From Bryobacterales bacterium (lineage in GTDB: Bacteria; Acidobacteriota; Terriglobia; Bryobacterales; UBA6623), in NCBI GenBank assembly GCA_028819235.1, contig JAPPMC010000259.1, positions 1-57,154 of the forward strand: DNA of 57,154 nucleotides, read 5' to 3'. The notes below the pieces were generated by a model. That model saw nothing but the letters and a program-made list of their open reading frames with translations. It searched no databases and was not told the origin of the DNA. Both the position numbers and the translations under genes were made by a program. Shown piece by piece: positions 8,676 through 20,322 of this stretch (positions are counted from its first letter, which is position 1; the number at the start of each line of letters is the position of its first letter).

Positions 8676-9237
8676 GCCGACCCGCAATCTCTGCCAGCCT
8701 TCCGCCCAGCTCTCTCGCCTCTTCCAGCTCGTGCGCGCCAACCCCCTTTTCGGATTCGGGTACGCCGGTTGTGGCGGAAGCCCCGAGGCCGCCATAGGGC
8801 GTCACAAGGACCATTCCGTACTGCATCAGGCTGAGGGCGATGCTCAGCATGGTGAACTCTTTGCCGTTCGATGGCGCGCCGCCGGTGGCGAATACGGCAC
8901 ACGCCTTCCCGGAGAGCCCCCGGCTGCGCCAGAAGCCGAATCCGTAGGCCCAGTCGACCAGCGCCTTGCGCACCGGCACAGCAACGTCACCCATGTGCAC
9001 GGGTGACCCAACTGCGACGGCGTCAGATTGCTCCAGATCGGCTTGGGTAACATTGCCAATCTCCTTCACCTCCGCCTCCGCCCCGGCGGCACGGGCCCCC
9101 TCGGCCAGAGCCTCGGCCATCTGGGCTGTGTTTCCGGTCTGGGAGTGGTATGCCACCATCAGGCGCACTTCTGCCGAAGCCGTCAGCAGCGGGAGGGCGC
9201 CAAGCAGAACAAAGGTGGTCAGTCTTGAATTTCTCAT
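8665..9237 (-). CDS. Exported flavodoxin-fold NAD(P)H:quinone oxidoreductase (WrbA-like)
   Basis: From ATG 9237 the 190-residue protein has a signal peptide (hydrophobic FVLLGALPLLTASA, residues 9-22) followed by a flavodoxin domain: VAYHSQTGNTAQMAEAL (FMN phosphate loop), AVAVGSPVHMGDVAVPVRKALVDW, and ATGGAPSNGKEFTMLSIALSLMQYGMVLV, matching the WrbA/flavodoxin_2 layout where FMN and the isoalloxazine ring bind. Family members reduce quinones by two electrons. The signal peptide is unusual, since WrbA proteins are normally cytoplasmic and flavin insertion outside the cytoplasm needs a dedicated route. I chose the internal ATG because the longer upstream frame is Arg/Pro-rich and would bury the signal peptide. 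The gene overlaps panE tail to tail. Confidence 0.8.
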   Translation of the reverse strand: MRNSRLTTFVLLGALPLLTASAEVRLMVAYHSQTGNTAQMAEALAEGARAAGAEAEVKEIGNVTQADLEQSDAVAVGSPVHMGDVAVPVRKALVDWAYGFGFWRSRGLSGKACAVFATGGAPSNGKEFTMLSIALSLMQYGMVLVTPYGGLGASATTGVPESEKGVGAHELEEARELGGRLAEIAGRLKD

Positions 9238-10127
9238 TAGGCCCGACGCCGTGTGTCTCGGCGCATGACCATCGTAGATCGTATGGAGAGCGGTCTCCTG
9301 CCTATACGACCGGCGAGTTCGACCGCCGTCCCCGGCGTGCTTCCCACTCCTCGGGGTCACGCGAACGCCAGCTACGCGAACCCACGGGTCGGGCATCTGC
9401 ACCTCACATCTGTACTCGGAATAGCCGCAGTTCCGCAGTACCAGTGGAGACCTCGACCGTTAGGCCCGTCACCGAGCGACTTGGGCTGCACGGAAGGCAC
9501 GGGACCTGCCTGGGACCTACTATGGGCAGCGAGGGAGTGCGCTGGTTCCTAGGGCGGGAACGTCCGACCAGCCCGGAAAGGCCGGTGCCGGGGCCTATCG
9601 CCGGACAAGAACGGACGTAGCGATGCTGTCGGTCGTTCAAACGGGCCGAGGCTAGCGGACCGTTCGTTTCCTCTGGTCCTCGCGATTGCCGTGCTGGGCA
9701 TTCCCAACAATCCCCGCACCGGGCCTAGGCTCCGCGGTTCATAAGGTCCGAACTCTCCGTCTGGCCCCCGACGTGCCGTTCGATGCGGCGTTTCCCCGCG
9801 TGGCCGAGCAGTCCGAGCGTGCAATCGCAATCGGGCCGCTGGCCGCCCATCCACCTTACGGGGCCACCAAGCCTTGCGTTCCTAGCCGTTGGCACGGCAC
9901 AAGGAGCGTCGACCTCCTCGCAGCCCGTCCAACTGAGCCCGATTTTCGGTGGCGTGGCATGTCCGGGAGAGACGCGACGGACACACGGATCGTTCCAATC
10001 TCGGGCCTTCTTGTCCGCCACCTGCACCCATCCCCAACCCTAGAGTGGGCGAGCCGGCATTGAATGACTCTCCACGAGGCGTGATTGTGCGCAATAGCCG
10101 TGCGCGCACCATGTTAGACTGCCTACC
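9238..10127. other. Gene-free gap
   Basis: No supported gene in about 890 bp. Frames on both strands are short and lack motifs or ribosome binding sites. A -10-like TAGACT (10115-10120) lies seven bases before the next gene's ATG. Confidence 0.4.
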
Positions 10128-11993
10128 ATGATGCACCTTGCGGTTTTGGCCGTGTCGATCCTCTTCGGGGCCGTCGCACCGGTAACGGCTCACGGGCCGA
10201 CGGCATGCAGCGATCGACGGATTTCGGCGGCAGCGATTCGGACGCAGAGCGACATCCAAGCATTCGTAGAGTGCGCCAAGGAATTCGTCGAGGCGAACGG
10301 CACAGAAGAGGCTAGGCATGCATTCCATGAGGACGAATTCTGGAACTACGGTTCCATTTACGTGTTCGTCGACGGCCTCGCAAAGTCAGGCACGGAGGCG
10401 ATGACATTTGTGTATCCTCCGGATCCCTCTCGGGAAGGAACGCCGTGGGGAGAGGCGATCGACGACTTTGGCACGGACCTCTTCTACGAGGTCTACCGTA
10501 TGATGCAATCGGCCGACGCCGGTTGGACCTATTACTCGATCACGAACCCGGAGACCGGCGTCACGTCTCCCAAGGCTTCCTACGTTATCGAGATTGACTG
10601 GGAGGGAAGCCCTGCGGTGATCGGCGCGGGCATCTACTCGCCAGACTGGCCTGGGACGTGCGCAGCGGGAGAAGTTACCGCCAGCGTCCTGAAGGATCGC
10701 CCAAGCCCCGAAACACTGGAGCAGTTCGTGCGTTGCGCTGCATTCGTTGTGGAATCTGAGGGCTACTTTGCCAAGCATGAACTGGAAACAGACCCACGCT
10801 GGAGGCACGGAAACATCTACGTATATGTGCTGGACATGATGGGCAATCAGCTGATGACGGGCAGCCGATTGCGCGTAAACGGGGAGCCGCTGTATGAGTT
10901 CGGCAGACGCGACGCCGGTTACGACCAGTTTGGCGGGCGGAACATGATCGACGTTGGGCACACGTTCGGCGAAGCCCACATCTATTACCGCGCATTCAAT
11001 CACGAGACTGGCAGGTTTGGTGGCAAGTCAGCATTTCTGAAGCGTGTCGTTTCGCAAGGCGTTCCTGTGCTCGTCGGTTCAGGCTACTACTTGGATGATG
11101 CTCCGATGGAAGCAGCTACGCCTTGCGAACAGAACATGGTTGTTGCGAGTTCGATTCGCTCGTTGGAAGACGTGCAAGCCTTCGTCCAATGCGCCGCCGA
11201 GTACGTGAAAGAGCACGGCGAAGAAGAAGCGCGTCGGGCGTTCAATGAGGACCACCTCTGGAAGGAGGGCCCCACATATGTCTTCGTCGACGAGGTCACA
11301 AGATCGGGAGCCACGTCCACGACACATGTGTTCCCTCCAGACCCTTCGCGGGAGGGTTCGCTGTGGGGCGTCTCGCTTGACTCTTTCGGATCGGACTACT
11401 ATGCTGAGCTCCACCGGATCCTCTCCTTGGTGGGTGAGGGCTGGATTCACTATGCATTCACAAATCCGGCCACCGGGCTCGATGAACCCAAGAGTTCCTA
11501 CGTCATTGAAATCGAGTGGAACGGGGACAGAGCAGCAATCGGTGCGGGGTTCTATGCGGCTGACTTCCCGGGTGCCTGCGATCCTGCGGAAGTAAATGCG
11601 ATGGAACTAGAGTACGTTCCTACTGACGATCACCTGCGCGAATTTGTCACCTGTGCATCGCACATGGTTGCGAACACGGGACTCTTTGCCGCCCCAATTC
11701 TTGAGACTTCTCCCCGCTGGAACCACGGCTCGGCCTACGTATTTGGAGTGGATGTGGCGAGCGGACTCGTGTTGTTCAGCAGCAGCCCTGCCAGTTGGGA
11801 GATTTCGGGGAGGATCCCTGAACTCTTCGACGGCCGCGACATGATCGCGGCCGGTGCGCTATTCGGCGAGGTGTTCTGGTACTACAACTTCAGGGATCGC
11901 GCTTCGGGTCAGTTGATGAACAAGGTTGGCTTGGTCAAGCTAGTGCGGACGAGCGGTCGCCAGATTCTCGTCGGTAGCGGATACAACCGTTAG
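10128..11993 (+). CDS. Secreted protein of four tandem Cache-like domains (A-B-A-B)
   Basis: 621 residues with a Sec signal peptide (about 1-22) and no later membrane span or output domain. The rest is two copies of a two-domain unit. Type A domains (about 38-178 and 341-485) share the pattern C-A-x-(E/Y)-V-x3-G-x-E-E-A, an EDxxW, YVFVD, PPDPSREG, the motif GW-x-(Y/H)-Y plus a TNPxTG segment, PKxSYVIEI-W and IGAG-(I/F)-Y, ending PG-(T/A)-C. Type B domains (about 192-323 and 497-621) share FV-x-CA, RW-x-HG, FGE-x(2,4)-YY and ILVGSGY or VLVGSGY. Both types look like single-Cache (sCache_2) sensor domains, which bind small ligands outside the cell and are normally attached to chemoreceptors or kinases. 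Conserved cysteines in each unit suggest disulfides. A paralogue with one A-B unit lies at 20.3-21.95 kb. A -10-like hexamer seven bases upstream of the ATG suggests a leaderless mRNA. Function unknown; ligand capture is inference. Confidence 0.8.
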   Translation: MMHLAVLAVSILFGAVAPVTAHGPTACSDRRISAAAIRTQSDIQAFVECAKEFVEANGTEEARHAFHEDEFWNYGSIYVFVDGLAKSGTEAMTFVYPPDPSREGTPWGEAIDDFGTDLFYEVYRMMQSADAGWTYYSITNPETGVTSPKASYVIEIDWEGSPAVIGAGIYSPDWPGTCAAGEVTASVLKDRPSPETLEQFVRCAAFVVESEGYFAKHELETDPRWRHGNIYVYVLDMMGNQLMTGSRLRVNGEPLYEFGRRDAGYDQFGGRNMIDVGHTFGEAHIYYRAFNHETGRFGGKSAFLKRVVSQGVPVLVGSGYYLDDAPMEAATPCEQNMVVASSIRSLEDVQAFVQCAAEYVKEHGEEEARRAFNEDHLWKEGPTYVFVDEVTRSGATSTTHVFPPDPSREGSLWGVSLDSFGSDYYAELHRILSLVGEGWIHYAFTNPATGLDEPKSSYVIEIEWNGDRAAIGAGFYAADFPGACDPAEVNAMELEYVPTDDHLREFVTCASHMVANTGLFAAPILETSPRWNHGSAYVFGVDVASGLVLFSSSPASWEISGRIPELFDGRDMIAAGALFGEVFWYYNFRDRASGQLMNKVGLVKLVRTSGRQILVGSGYNR

Positions 11994-12378
11994 GGTACGG
12001 GGCACATTCGAGAGATCAGGGGCCGTCCACGGTCCCGGCGCTGGCCTGTGCCGTGGCAGCTGTACCGCCAGCGCCACGGGTGGGGCGGGTAATCGCGCCC
12101 TGCTCGTCAGTGGCTGGGCTGACGGCCTCGTTACGCTTTCTGGCCGGGCGGGCTTTGCTTCATTCTGGCCATTGCGTTGCTCTTGTTGGGATGGTCCCTA
12201 ATGCTTGCTCGGGATCCGTGCAAGACTCACTGGCGAGTGTGCCATCGCACGTGCAAGGGTAATCCAGACTGATCTAGGCCTCCGGTGCCCAGTGTCGGAT
12301 GGACAACCGTGCATCCCCTAGATTCGTGGTCCCCAAGGGTAGGGTGGGGGGCCCGAGCGTGCCCACTACAATCAAGGC
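11994..12378. other. Gene-free gap with -10 element
   Basis: No supported gene. TACAAT at 12367-12372 lies six bases before the GTG of the amidohydrolase gene, consistent with leaderless transcription. Confidence 0.45.
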
Positions 12379-13671
12379 GTGCCGTTCCTCTTCACCTGCC
12401 TGGCCGAGAAGATTGCTTCGCCGGATCGTTGCCGCATCTTTGCCCTCGTGGCCGTCTTCGCCACCTCGGGCAGTGGTCAGACATACAAATTGCTGCTGAA
12501 GGGTGGCCACGTTATCGATCCGAGCAACAGGGTTGATGCCGTCCGCGACGTGGCGATCGACGGTGACCTCGTCGCGGCGATTGGCCAGGATATTCCCGCC
12601 GACCGGGCCGACACGGTCATCGATGTCTCCGGACTCTACGTCACTCCCGGACTGGTCGATATTCACGCCCACTTCTATGTGACGCCCCAGGTGGGAACGG
12701 CCTACGAAGCGAGTTCAAGCGTTGATCCAGACACCACATGCCCCCGCACCTGTGTGACGACCGCAGTCGACGTGGGCACGGTCGGTTGGCGGGCGTTCCC
12801 GGATTTCCGCAAGCGCATCATCGAGAAGGCCAGGAAGACGCGGGTACTAGCGATGCTGAACATCGTGGGCATGGGCATGGTGAACTACGACGTGGAGCAG
12901 AACTTGGCCGACATGCAGCCGGAGGAGACCGCCGATATGGCCTCGCGGAACGCCGACGTCGTAGTCGGGATCAAGTCGGCGCACTGGAGGCAACCGAACT
13001 TCGAGTCGGTCGACCGTGCCGTCGAGGCCGCGGAGCTCGCGGGTGTTCCCGTGATGGTCGACTTTGGCTACTTCCTGCCGGACCGGCCGTACCAAACCAT
13101 GGTGCTTGACAGGCTGCGTTCCGGCGATATGAGCACGCACTTCTACCGCTGGCCCGCGCCTCTGTTGGACGAGAGCGGACAGAAGCTCCCGTACTTGGAC
13201 GCAGCGCGTGGGCGGGGAGTCAAGTTCGACGTCGGGCACGGTGCCGGGAGCTTTCACTTCCGGCTCGCCGAGCCCTTGGTGCGGCAGGGGTTCTGGCCAG
13301 ACTCGATCTCAACGGACTTGCACATCAATTCGCACAACGGAGCGATGATCGACATGGTCACCGTGATGTCAAAGTTCTTGGCGATGGGCATGCCACTGGC
13401 CGAGGTGGTGCTTCGGTCGACTGCGAACCCTGCCGGCCAGATCCTGCGGCAGGAGCTGGGCCAGATCGCGGTCGGCGCCGAGGCGGATATCGCCGTGCTT
13501 CGGGTGGACAGTGGAGAATTTGGCTACGTTGACGTGCTCGGAGGGCGCATCACCGGCGATCGCCGCATCGGGTGTGAAATGACCCTCCGTGCGGGAGAAA
13601 TCGTGTTCGACTACAACGGCCGCGCCGGGACCCCTTGGCGGGACGCGGACATCGATTATCCCGGCCGCTGA
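12379..13671 (+). CDS. Exported amidohydrolase/deacetylase-type metallohydrolase
   Basis: A 430-residue amidohydrolase-superfamily protein with a hydrophobic N-terminus (about 18-33, probable signal peptide). Metal ligands are visible: DIHAHF (H96, H98), the lysine expected to be carboxylated in VVGIKSAH (K199), later His in FDVGHGAGSFHF, and the catalytic Asp in STDLHINSHNG. The N-terminal beta-sandwich entry (LLLKGGHVIDPSN) and C-terminal ADIAVLRVDSG return strand are typical of dihydroorotase/hydantoinase-like enzymes. It resembles the EF_0837/AHA_3915 group of uncharacterised amidohydrolases, which hydrolyse N-acyl or cyclic amide bonds; the substrate is not predictable. It converges on the GH29 gene 63 bp away. 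GTG start chosen because it is six bases after a TACAAT. Confidence 0.83.
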   Translation: MPFLFTCLAEKIASPDRCRIFALVAVFATSGSGQTYKLLLKGGHVIDPSNRVDAVRDVAIDGDLVAAIGQDIPADRADTVIDVSGLYVTPGLVDIHAHFYVTPQVGTAYEASSSVDPDTTCPRTCVTTAVDVGTVGWRAFPDFRKRIIEKARKTRVLAMLNIVGMGMVNYDVEQNLADMQPEETADMASRNADVVVGIKSAHWRQPNFESVDRAVEAAELAGVPVMVDFGYFLPDRPYQTMVLDRLRSGDMSTHFYRWPAPLLDESGQKLPYLDAARGRGVKFDVGHGAGSFHFRLAEPLVRQGFWPDSISTDLHINSHNGAMIDMVTVMSKFLAMGMPLAEVVLRSTANPAGQILRQELGQIAVGAEADIAVLRVDSGEFGYVDVLGGRITGDRRIGCEMTLRAGEIVFDYNGRAGTPWRDADIDYPGR

Positions 13672-13734
13672 CGGCCAAGCGCGCTGGCCGGCCTGTCTCG
13701 CTATGCGGACCCGGCTCTGCCGCCGGCAGATGTG

Positions 13735-15180
13735 CTACGCCTGGCCGACACGGAATGCGTGGGCGTGCGCTTCGCCCAGGCCGTCGGGCATCCTCAGGGC
13801 GAGCGTCCCATCGGCATAGGATGCTTCGACAGGGCGGTCGTCCCCTACGATCGACACATCGGCACTCTCGCCCTCCGGACCGATCTCCAGGCGCACTTCC
13901 GAAGCGCTCGGCTGGCCTAAGACGATTGCGTAGAGCGCGTCATCTTTGGTGGTGAACCGCACCGGTATTCCTTCGGCCGTTTCGCCAGTCGCCCGAGTCC
14001 ACGGGCGCGTACCGTAGATTGCGTCACCGTTCTTGCCGAGCCACTGGCCCAGTGCCCTCAGGCGGCTGGCCTGCAGTTCCGGGATCGTGCCGTCGGCCAT
14101 CGGTCCAGCGTTGAGGAGGAGGTTGCCGTTCTTGCTCACGATGTCCGCGAGCAGGTGGATGAGTTCGGCCTCGCCGATGGTGTGCTCTTCCGTCTCGACC
14201 CGGTTGTATCCGAACGAGAATCCGAGGCCGCGGCAGGTTTCCCACTTGTCCTCGGTGATCTCGTCCATCTTGGCGTATTCTGGCGTGTCGAAGTCCTTGT
14301 GTCGCGGCGGCGCCCCTTCCTTGCCTATCTGGAAGCGGTTGTTGATCAGCCCGTCCGGATTGGCGTTGTAGAAGTCTGCAACGATCTGGGCAAGGTCGCA
14401 CTCTTCCGGGTAGCCGATGTCGTTCCACAGGATGGTCGGATCGTAGCTGGCGATCAGCTCGCGCCAGTGCGCGTCCGCGTAGTCGGCGAACTCACGTGTG
14501 TGCAGGATGGTTGAGAAGACCTGCTGGACCGTCTCGATCGGCTCCGAGTTGAAGCTCCAGTCGAGGCCTCCCGAGTAGTAGAAGCCCATTCGCATCCCGG
14601 CCGTCCGGACGGCGGCAGTGAGTTCACCTACGATGTCGCGCTCAGCGGAGCGCTGCCCGGGCGGCAGATGAGGGTTGTCCACTGCGCTGGGCCACAGGGT
14701 GAAGCCGTCATGGTGCTTGGTCGTCAGCACGACGTAGCGTGCTCCCGCCTCTCGGAACAGCCCCGCCATCGCGGCCGGATCCCAGGCCCTCACTGCCTCG
14801 TTGAACTGCGGGGCGAAGTCCATGTAGCCGAAGTCTTCACCGAACGTCTCGCGATGGTGGTTCTGCGTAGGCGAACCGTCGATGCGCAGGGAATTGAGGT
14901 ACCACTCCGAGTATGGGTTGTTGGTGAACCACCTGTCCCAGTCGACCTCCCCCAGTTCTCCGATGGGCGTTGCCCATCCAGGTACGGAATACAGGCCCCA
15001 GTGGACAAAGATGCCCAGCTTGGCGTCGTCGAACCATTGCGGAACTTCATGGGTCCGCAGCGAGTCCCAGTTGGGCTCGAAATCGGGCGGGGGGCTTGGT
15101 GGGCCGCCCCCGCACCGGATGAGCGCCGGGGCGGCAGACGCGGCTGCCAAGAACGACCGTCTTGGGAGTGTGCCTCGCAT
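13735..15180 (-). CDS. Alpha-L-fucosidase (GH29), exported
   Basis: Hydrolyses terminal alpha-L-fucose from glycans. 481 residues beginning with a twin-arginine-like leader (RRSFLAAASAA). The catalytic (beta/alpha)8 barrel starts at residue about 45 with KLGIFVHWGLYSVP (H60-W61-G62), continues through TTKHHDGFTLW (K155-H156-H157-D158, the fucose-binding His pair) and SYDPTILWNDIG with D254 as the likely nucleophile. The C-terminus (after about 380) is a beta-sandwich. A ribosome binding site AAGGAG lies nine bases before the ATG. It is third in a minus-strand run after PSD1 and DUF1501 genes, 37 bp from DUF1501, so probably one operon for fucose-containing polysaccharide use. GH29 also contains alpha-1,3/4-specific forms; subfamily not resolved. 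Confidence 0.9.
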   Translation of the reverse strand: MRGTLPRRSFLAAASAAPALIRCGGGPPSPPPDFEPNWDSLRTHEVPQWFDDAKLGIFVHWGLYSVPGWATPIGELGEVDWDRWFTNNPYSEWYLNSLRIDGSPTQNHHRETFGEDFGYMDFAPQFNEAVRAWDPAAMAGLFREAGARYVVLTTKHHDGFTLWPSAVDNPHLPPGQRSAERDIVGELTAAVRTAGMRMGFYYSGGLDWSFNSEPIETVQQVFSTILHTREFADYADAHWRELIASYDPTILWNDIGYPEECDLAQIVADFYNANPDGLINNRFQIGKEGAPPRHKDFDTPEYAKMDEITEDKWETCRGLGFSFGYNRVETEEHTIGEAELIHLLADIVSKNGNLLLNAGPMADGTIPELQASRLRALGQWLGKNGDAIYGTRPWTRATGETAEGIPVRFTTKDDALYAIVLGQPSASEVRLEIGPEGESADVSIVGDDRPVEASYADGTLALRMPDGLGEAHAHAFRVGQA

Positions 15181-15217
15181 CTCCGATGCTCCTTATTCCC
15201 TGAGGTGGCCAGCGGGC

Positions 15218-16681
<1,464 letters not shown>

Positions 16682-16688
16682 CGCGCAC

Positions 16689-19600
16689 TCATTCCTTGCT
16701 GATGGCTTCGTCCAAGTTAAGGATGCTGCTCGCCACCATCGTCCACGCCGCCAGTTCCGACGGCTCAGCCCACGCGGCTGCTTGCGACTCGCCCACGGCC
16801 AAGAGCCGCGCGGCCTGCTCCGGCTTCTCGGCGAAGCGGATCTGCTGCTCGGCTGCGAGGTTGGTCAGCACGGCGGATTCTGCCATGGTCGGCACCCGTC
16901 CCAGCACGCGAGAGTACCCGGCGAGCACGCGCCCTGCTGGGTCATCGCTGAGGTTCACCATCCGCTCCGCAAGGGCACGAGCGGCCTCCACGTAAGTAGG
17001 GTCGTTCATCAGCACCAGGGCCTGGAGTGGAGTGTTTGTGCGCGAGCGTCGGGCGATGCACTTCTCTCGGTCCGGGGCGTCGAACACCGCGAGGGAGGGA
17101 GGTGGGATGGTGCGCTTCCAAAAGGTGTACATGCTCCGCCGGTACAGGTCGGCGCCCGATCCGGGGCGGTACACCTGGGCGGTGAACATGTCGCCGTAGG
17201 CCATCTCTTTCCACAACCCGCGGGGCTGGTATGGAAACACGCTCGGCCCACCGATTCTCCTGTCAAGTAGGCCAGCGGCCGCGAGCGCATTGTCGCGGAC
17301 TGACTCTGCCTGGAGCCTGAAGCGCGGCCCGTGGGCCAGAAGGATGTTCTCCGGGTCGGATGCTCGGTGCTCGTCGGTCATGCGCGAGCTCTGGCGGTAG
17401 GTGGCAGACATCACAATCTTCTTCTGAAGGGCCTTTATGTCCCATCCGCTGCTCACGAACTCAACCGCCAGCCAGTCCAGGAGCTCCGGGTGGGTCGGGA
17501 TGTCTCCTTGGCGTCCAAAGTCCTCCGCCGTTTGCACCAAGCCCCGGCCGAAATACCGCTGCCAGTAGTGGTTGACGGCCACTCGAGCGGTCAAAGGGTG
17601 GTCGGAGCTGACCAGCCACCTAGCCATTCCGAGGCGGTTGCGCGGCTGGTCGGCCGGGAACGGTGCCAGCCACTTCGGGGTGGCCGGGGATACCGGGTCG
17701 CCGCGGTTGCGGTAGTCCCCGCGCTTCAGCATGTAGGTTGCGCGCGGGCTCGCCAGTTCTCGCATCACCATCACGTTGTCCACGCGGGCCTGAAGCGCTG
17801 CCCGCTCAGTGCGCAGCCGTTGGAGCTTCGAGTACAGCTCGCGGTCCCCCTGGCTCGCAGCATGCGTCAGGTAGTACTCCCTCAGGCGGCTTGCCCGACT
17901 GCGGCAGCGCGTCACATCGGTGTCGGGCTTGGGCGCGTAGATGTCGTCCTCTGGCGTCTCGGGCGCGCTTGCCAGAACGCTCTCGCAGTCGACATACGGG
18001 GCTGAGAGCAACGCTGCCACCGGTTCGTGGGTGTGGAGCGTGCTGATCTCGGATCGGTCCAGCACTCGCGAGTAGATCCGCAGATCATCCAGAGTCCCCG
18101 TGTAGCGTCCCCCGAAGCGGCCAGCCCCGATCTCGAGTGGGGACCCCGAATCTGGCGATCCGATGAGGTTATCTTCGAGCACCTCCGTCTCAACCCGTTC
18201 TCCGTTGAGGAGTATCCGGACTCCGGATGCGAGACCAGACCCGTCGTAGCTGATCGCCACATGGTAGGAGGGATCCACCCCGCGCTGGTTGCGCAGCGGG
18301 TGCGTCGGCTTGACCGCGACGGCGCTCCCGGGTGCCGAGGACAGCCGAACGGTCAGTTCGTACTCCCGCCGCAGCGTGTCGGGGATCGAGACCGGCCGGC
18401 TCAGCGTGAGCGCCAGCCCTCGCTGAGTCTCCGGCCCGTCCATCTTGTGGAGCAGGGACTTCTCGACCAGTCCCGAGTGGCGCATCCAGAACGTCAGCGT
18501 GAAGGGTTTCGACACATCGATTGACCGGGTCCTGGGGAACGCGACGTGGGTGTCGACGTCGAAGGACGCGCCCTGCCCGGCGTTTGCCGTGCCGAAGAGC
18601 GGTTCGCCGCGCATCACGCGGCCGTGCCTGTAGTTGCCCGACGAGTCGGAGAAGCCACCCTCCATTTCGTAGTGCGCTTCGAGCCCCTCGCGGCTGGCTC
18701 TAGGAATGGTCTCGATCGCGGTCTGTTCCCACTGAGCGATCTGTCGCCCAATTCGCTCGGCCGGCAGGTCGGCTTGCACGGACCGAATTGCAGCATCGAT
18801 TCCATCGAGATCCTCCCGCTGCTGCGGATCGGGCAGCTGCAGCATCGGGACGGCATTCCCGTTGACGCCGTCCAGCCCGAATTCATCCACCGAATTGAAG
18901 AACGCGTAGAACTCGTAGAACTCACGCTGCGTGATCGGGTCGTACTTGTGGTCGTGGCACCGGGCGCAGCCCATCGTCATCGCCATCCAGACGGTCGAGA
19001 CGGTCTCCACGCGGTCCACCACGTACTCCGTGTGGTACTCGGCCGGGATCGCTCCGCCCTCGTGGTTGATCATGTGGTTGCGGTTGAATCCCGTAGCGAC
19101 CCGCTGATCCGTGTCGCCGTCTGGCAAGAGGTCGCCCGCCAATTGCTCGATGGTGAACTCGTCGAAGGGCTTGTTGTCGTTGAACGCCTTAATCACCCAG
19201 TCTCGCCAGTGCCACATGTCACGTCGGCCGTCGATGTGAAACCCGTGCGTGTCTGCGTAGCGCGCCAGGTCGAGCCACTGCATGGCCATCTGCTCGCCGT
19301 AGTGCGGCGAGCCCAGCAGCCTGTCCACCTGACGCTCGTATGCGTCCGGTGACTGGTCTGCCAGAAAGCGGTCCAACTGTGAGGGTTCCGGGGGCAGTCC
19401 AGTCAGGTCAAGGCTGAGGCGGCGCAGGAGCGTGCGCTTGTCGGCCTCCGGGGCAAGTGCCAATCCGTTTGCGTGAAGGCGCCGGACGACAAAGGCATCG
19501 ATCTCATTCGGCCGGGCACGGCCGACCTCGGCTCTTGGGACAGGCGGCCGGCGAGGTGCCTCGTAGGCCCAATGGGAACTCCAGTGGGCTCCTTCGTCAA

Positions 19601-19976
19601 TCCATTGCCGAATCGCCTCGATCTGCTCCGGCGATGGCCTCCGCTCCGCGCCGGGCGGCGGCATGCGGGCTTCGGCCACCTGATGGCTCACTCGCTGGTA
19701 CAGCCGGCTCTCCGCCGCATTGCCGGGAACGACGAGCTGGTACCCGCCCCGATCACCGAACATGCCCTCGCGAGTGTCCAGCCGGAGTCCTGCCTGACGG
19801 GTGTTGCTGTCCGGTCCATGGCAAGCGAAGCATGCATCGGATAGGATCGGCCGCACATGCTTCCGATAGTCGACAGATTCGCTGCCGACCACTGCGGCTG
19901 ACGAGGCGACCGCTGTAAAAACCATCGATGCGAGGGCGAAGAGAGCTGGAGTCATCAGAGGCAAGTCCCTATACAT
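16689..19976 (-). CDS. PSD1 / DUF1549-DUF1553 protein with cytochrome c and LamG-like domains
   Basis: 1095 residues. After a signal peptide comes a planctomycete-type cytochrome c domain ([18 protein letters not shown], heme motif C-F-A-C-H, about residues 45-60), then DUF1549 ([49 protein letters not shown], a second CxxCH), a LamG/concanavalin-like insert at about 420-640 ([30 protein letters not shown]) and the C-terminal DUF1553 domain ([27 protein letters not shown]). The two heme motifs imply a periplasmic electron-transfer role; the LamG insert implies carbohydrate contact. Together with the downstream DUF1501 and GH29 genes this looks like a polysaccharide-processing operon; the reaction is not known. 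ATG 19976 was chosen because GGGAG lies seven bases upstream; ATG 19955 is the alternative. Confidence 0.9.
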   Translation of the reverse strand: MYRDLPLMTPALFALASMVFTAVASSAAVVGSESVDYRKHVRPILSDACFACHGPDSNTRQAGLRLDTREGMFGDRGGYQLVVPGNAAESRLYQRVSHQVAEARMPPPGAERRPSPEQIEAIRQWIDEGAHWSSHWAYEAPRRPPVPRAEVGRARPNEIDAFVVRRLHANGLALAPEADKRTLLRRLSLDLTGLPPEPSQLDRFLADQSPDAYERQVDRLLGSPHYGEQMAMQWLDLARYADTHGFHIDGRRDMWHWRDWVIKAFNDNKPFDEFTIEQLAGDLLPDGDTDQRVATGFNRNHMINHEGGAIPAEYHTEYVVDRVETVSTVWMAMTMGCARCHDHKYDPITQREFYEFYAFFNSVDEFGLDGVNGNAVPMLQLPDPQQREDLDGIDAAIRSVQADLPAERIGRQIAQWEQTAIETIPRASREGLEAHYEMEGGFSDSSGNYRHGRVMRGEPLFGTANAGQGASFDVDTHVAFPRTRSIDVSKPFTLTFWMRHSGLVEKSLLHKMDGPETQRGLALTLSRPVSIPDTLRREYELTVRLSSAPGSAVAVKPTHPLRNQRGVDPSYHVAISYDGSGLASGVRILLNGERVETEVLEDNLIGSPDSGSPLEIGAGRFGGRYTGTLDDLRIYSRVLDRSEISTLHTHEPVAALLSAPYVDCESVLASAPETPEDDIYAPKPDTDVTRCRSRASRLREYYLTHAASQGDRELYSKLQRLRTERAALQARVDNVMVMRELASPRATYMLKRGDYRNRGDPVSPATPKWLAPFPADQPRNRLGMARWLVSSDHPLTARVAVNHYWQRYFGRGLVQTAEDFGRQGDIPTHPELLDWLAVEFVSSGWDIKALQKKIVMSATYRQSSRMTDEHRASDPENILLAHGPRFRLQAESVRDNALAAAGLLDRRIGGPSVFPYQPRGLWKEMAYGDMFTAQVYRPGSGADLYRRSMYTFWKRTIPPPSLAVFDAPDREKCIARRSRTNTPLQALVLMNDPTYVEAARALAERMVNLSDDPAGRVLAGYSRVLGRVPTMAESAVLTNLAAEQQIRFAEKPEQAARLLAVGESQAAAWAEPSELAAWTMVASSILNLDEAISKE

Positions 19977-20322
19977 CGTATAGCTCCCGAGTGTGTCCCC
20001 TGGAATTCCCTAGGGACAAGTTCGGGCATGCGCTGTTGTGTGGGCCCGGTGAGATCCGTGAGGTTGGGCCGCTGAGGCCCCAAACGCGAGCCGCCGTCGG
20101 CAACGGAAGGGAAGAGGAGTGCATTGCGGAAATGGTGCGGCGTGGGACAGGACGACGCCTGCACGAAAGGGATGCCAGTAAGCGACGCGCAGGCCGCGCA
20201 GCTAACCTTGTTCCAGTTGTGAGATCCCAAACAGTCGGAACGGGATTTCGCCGTGGGCAATTCCGTCTTGGGACGAACGCTCCGCGAGTCAGATTGGGTG
20301 GCCCGAGACCTGATCCGCTACG
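19977..20322. other. Intergenic region upstream of the PSD1 operon
   Basis: No gene seen. It should hold the promoter of the PSD1-DUF1501-GH29 operon, but no consensus -35/-10 pair is obvious. A near-symmetric palindrome lies at 19994-20018. Confidence 0.45.
19994..20018. promoter_or_regulatory. Candidate operator palindrome before PSD1
   Basis: Outer arms TGTCCC and GGGACA flank an inner GGAATTCC; the two centres differ by half a base. It sits 18 bp before the PSD1 start codon, where a bound protein would block transcription or translation initiation. No regulator is known for it. Confidence 0.3.
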
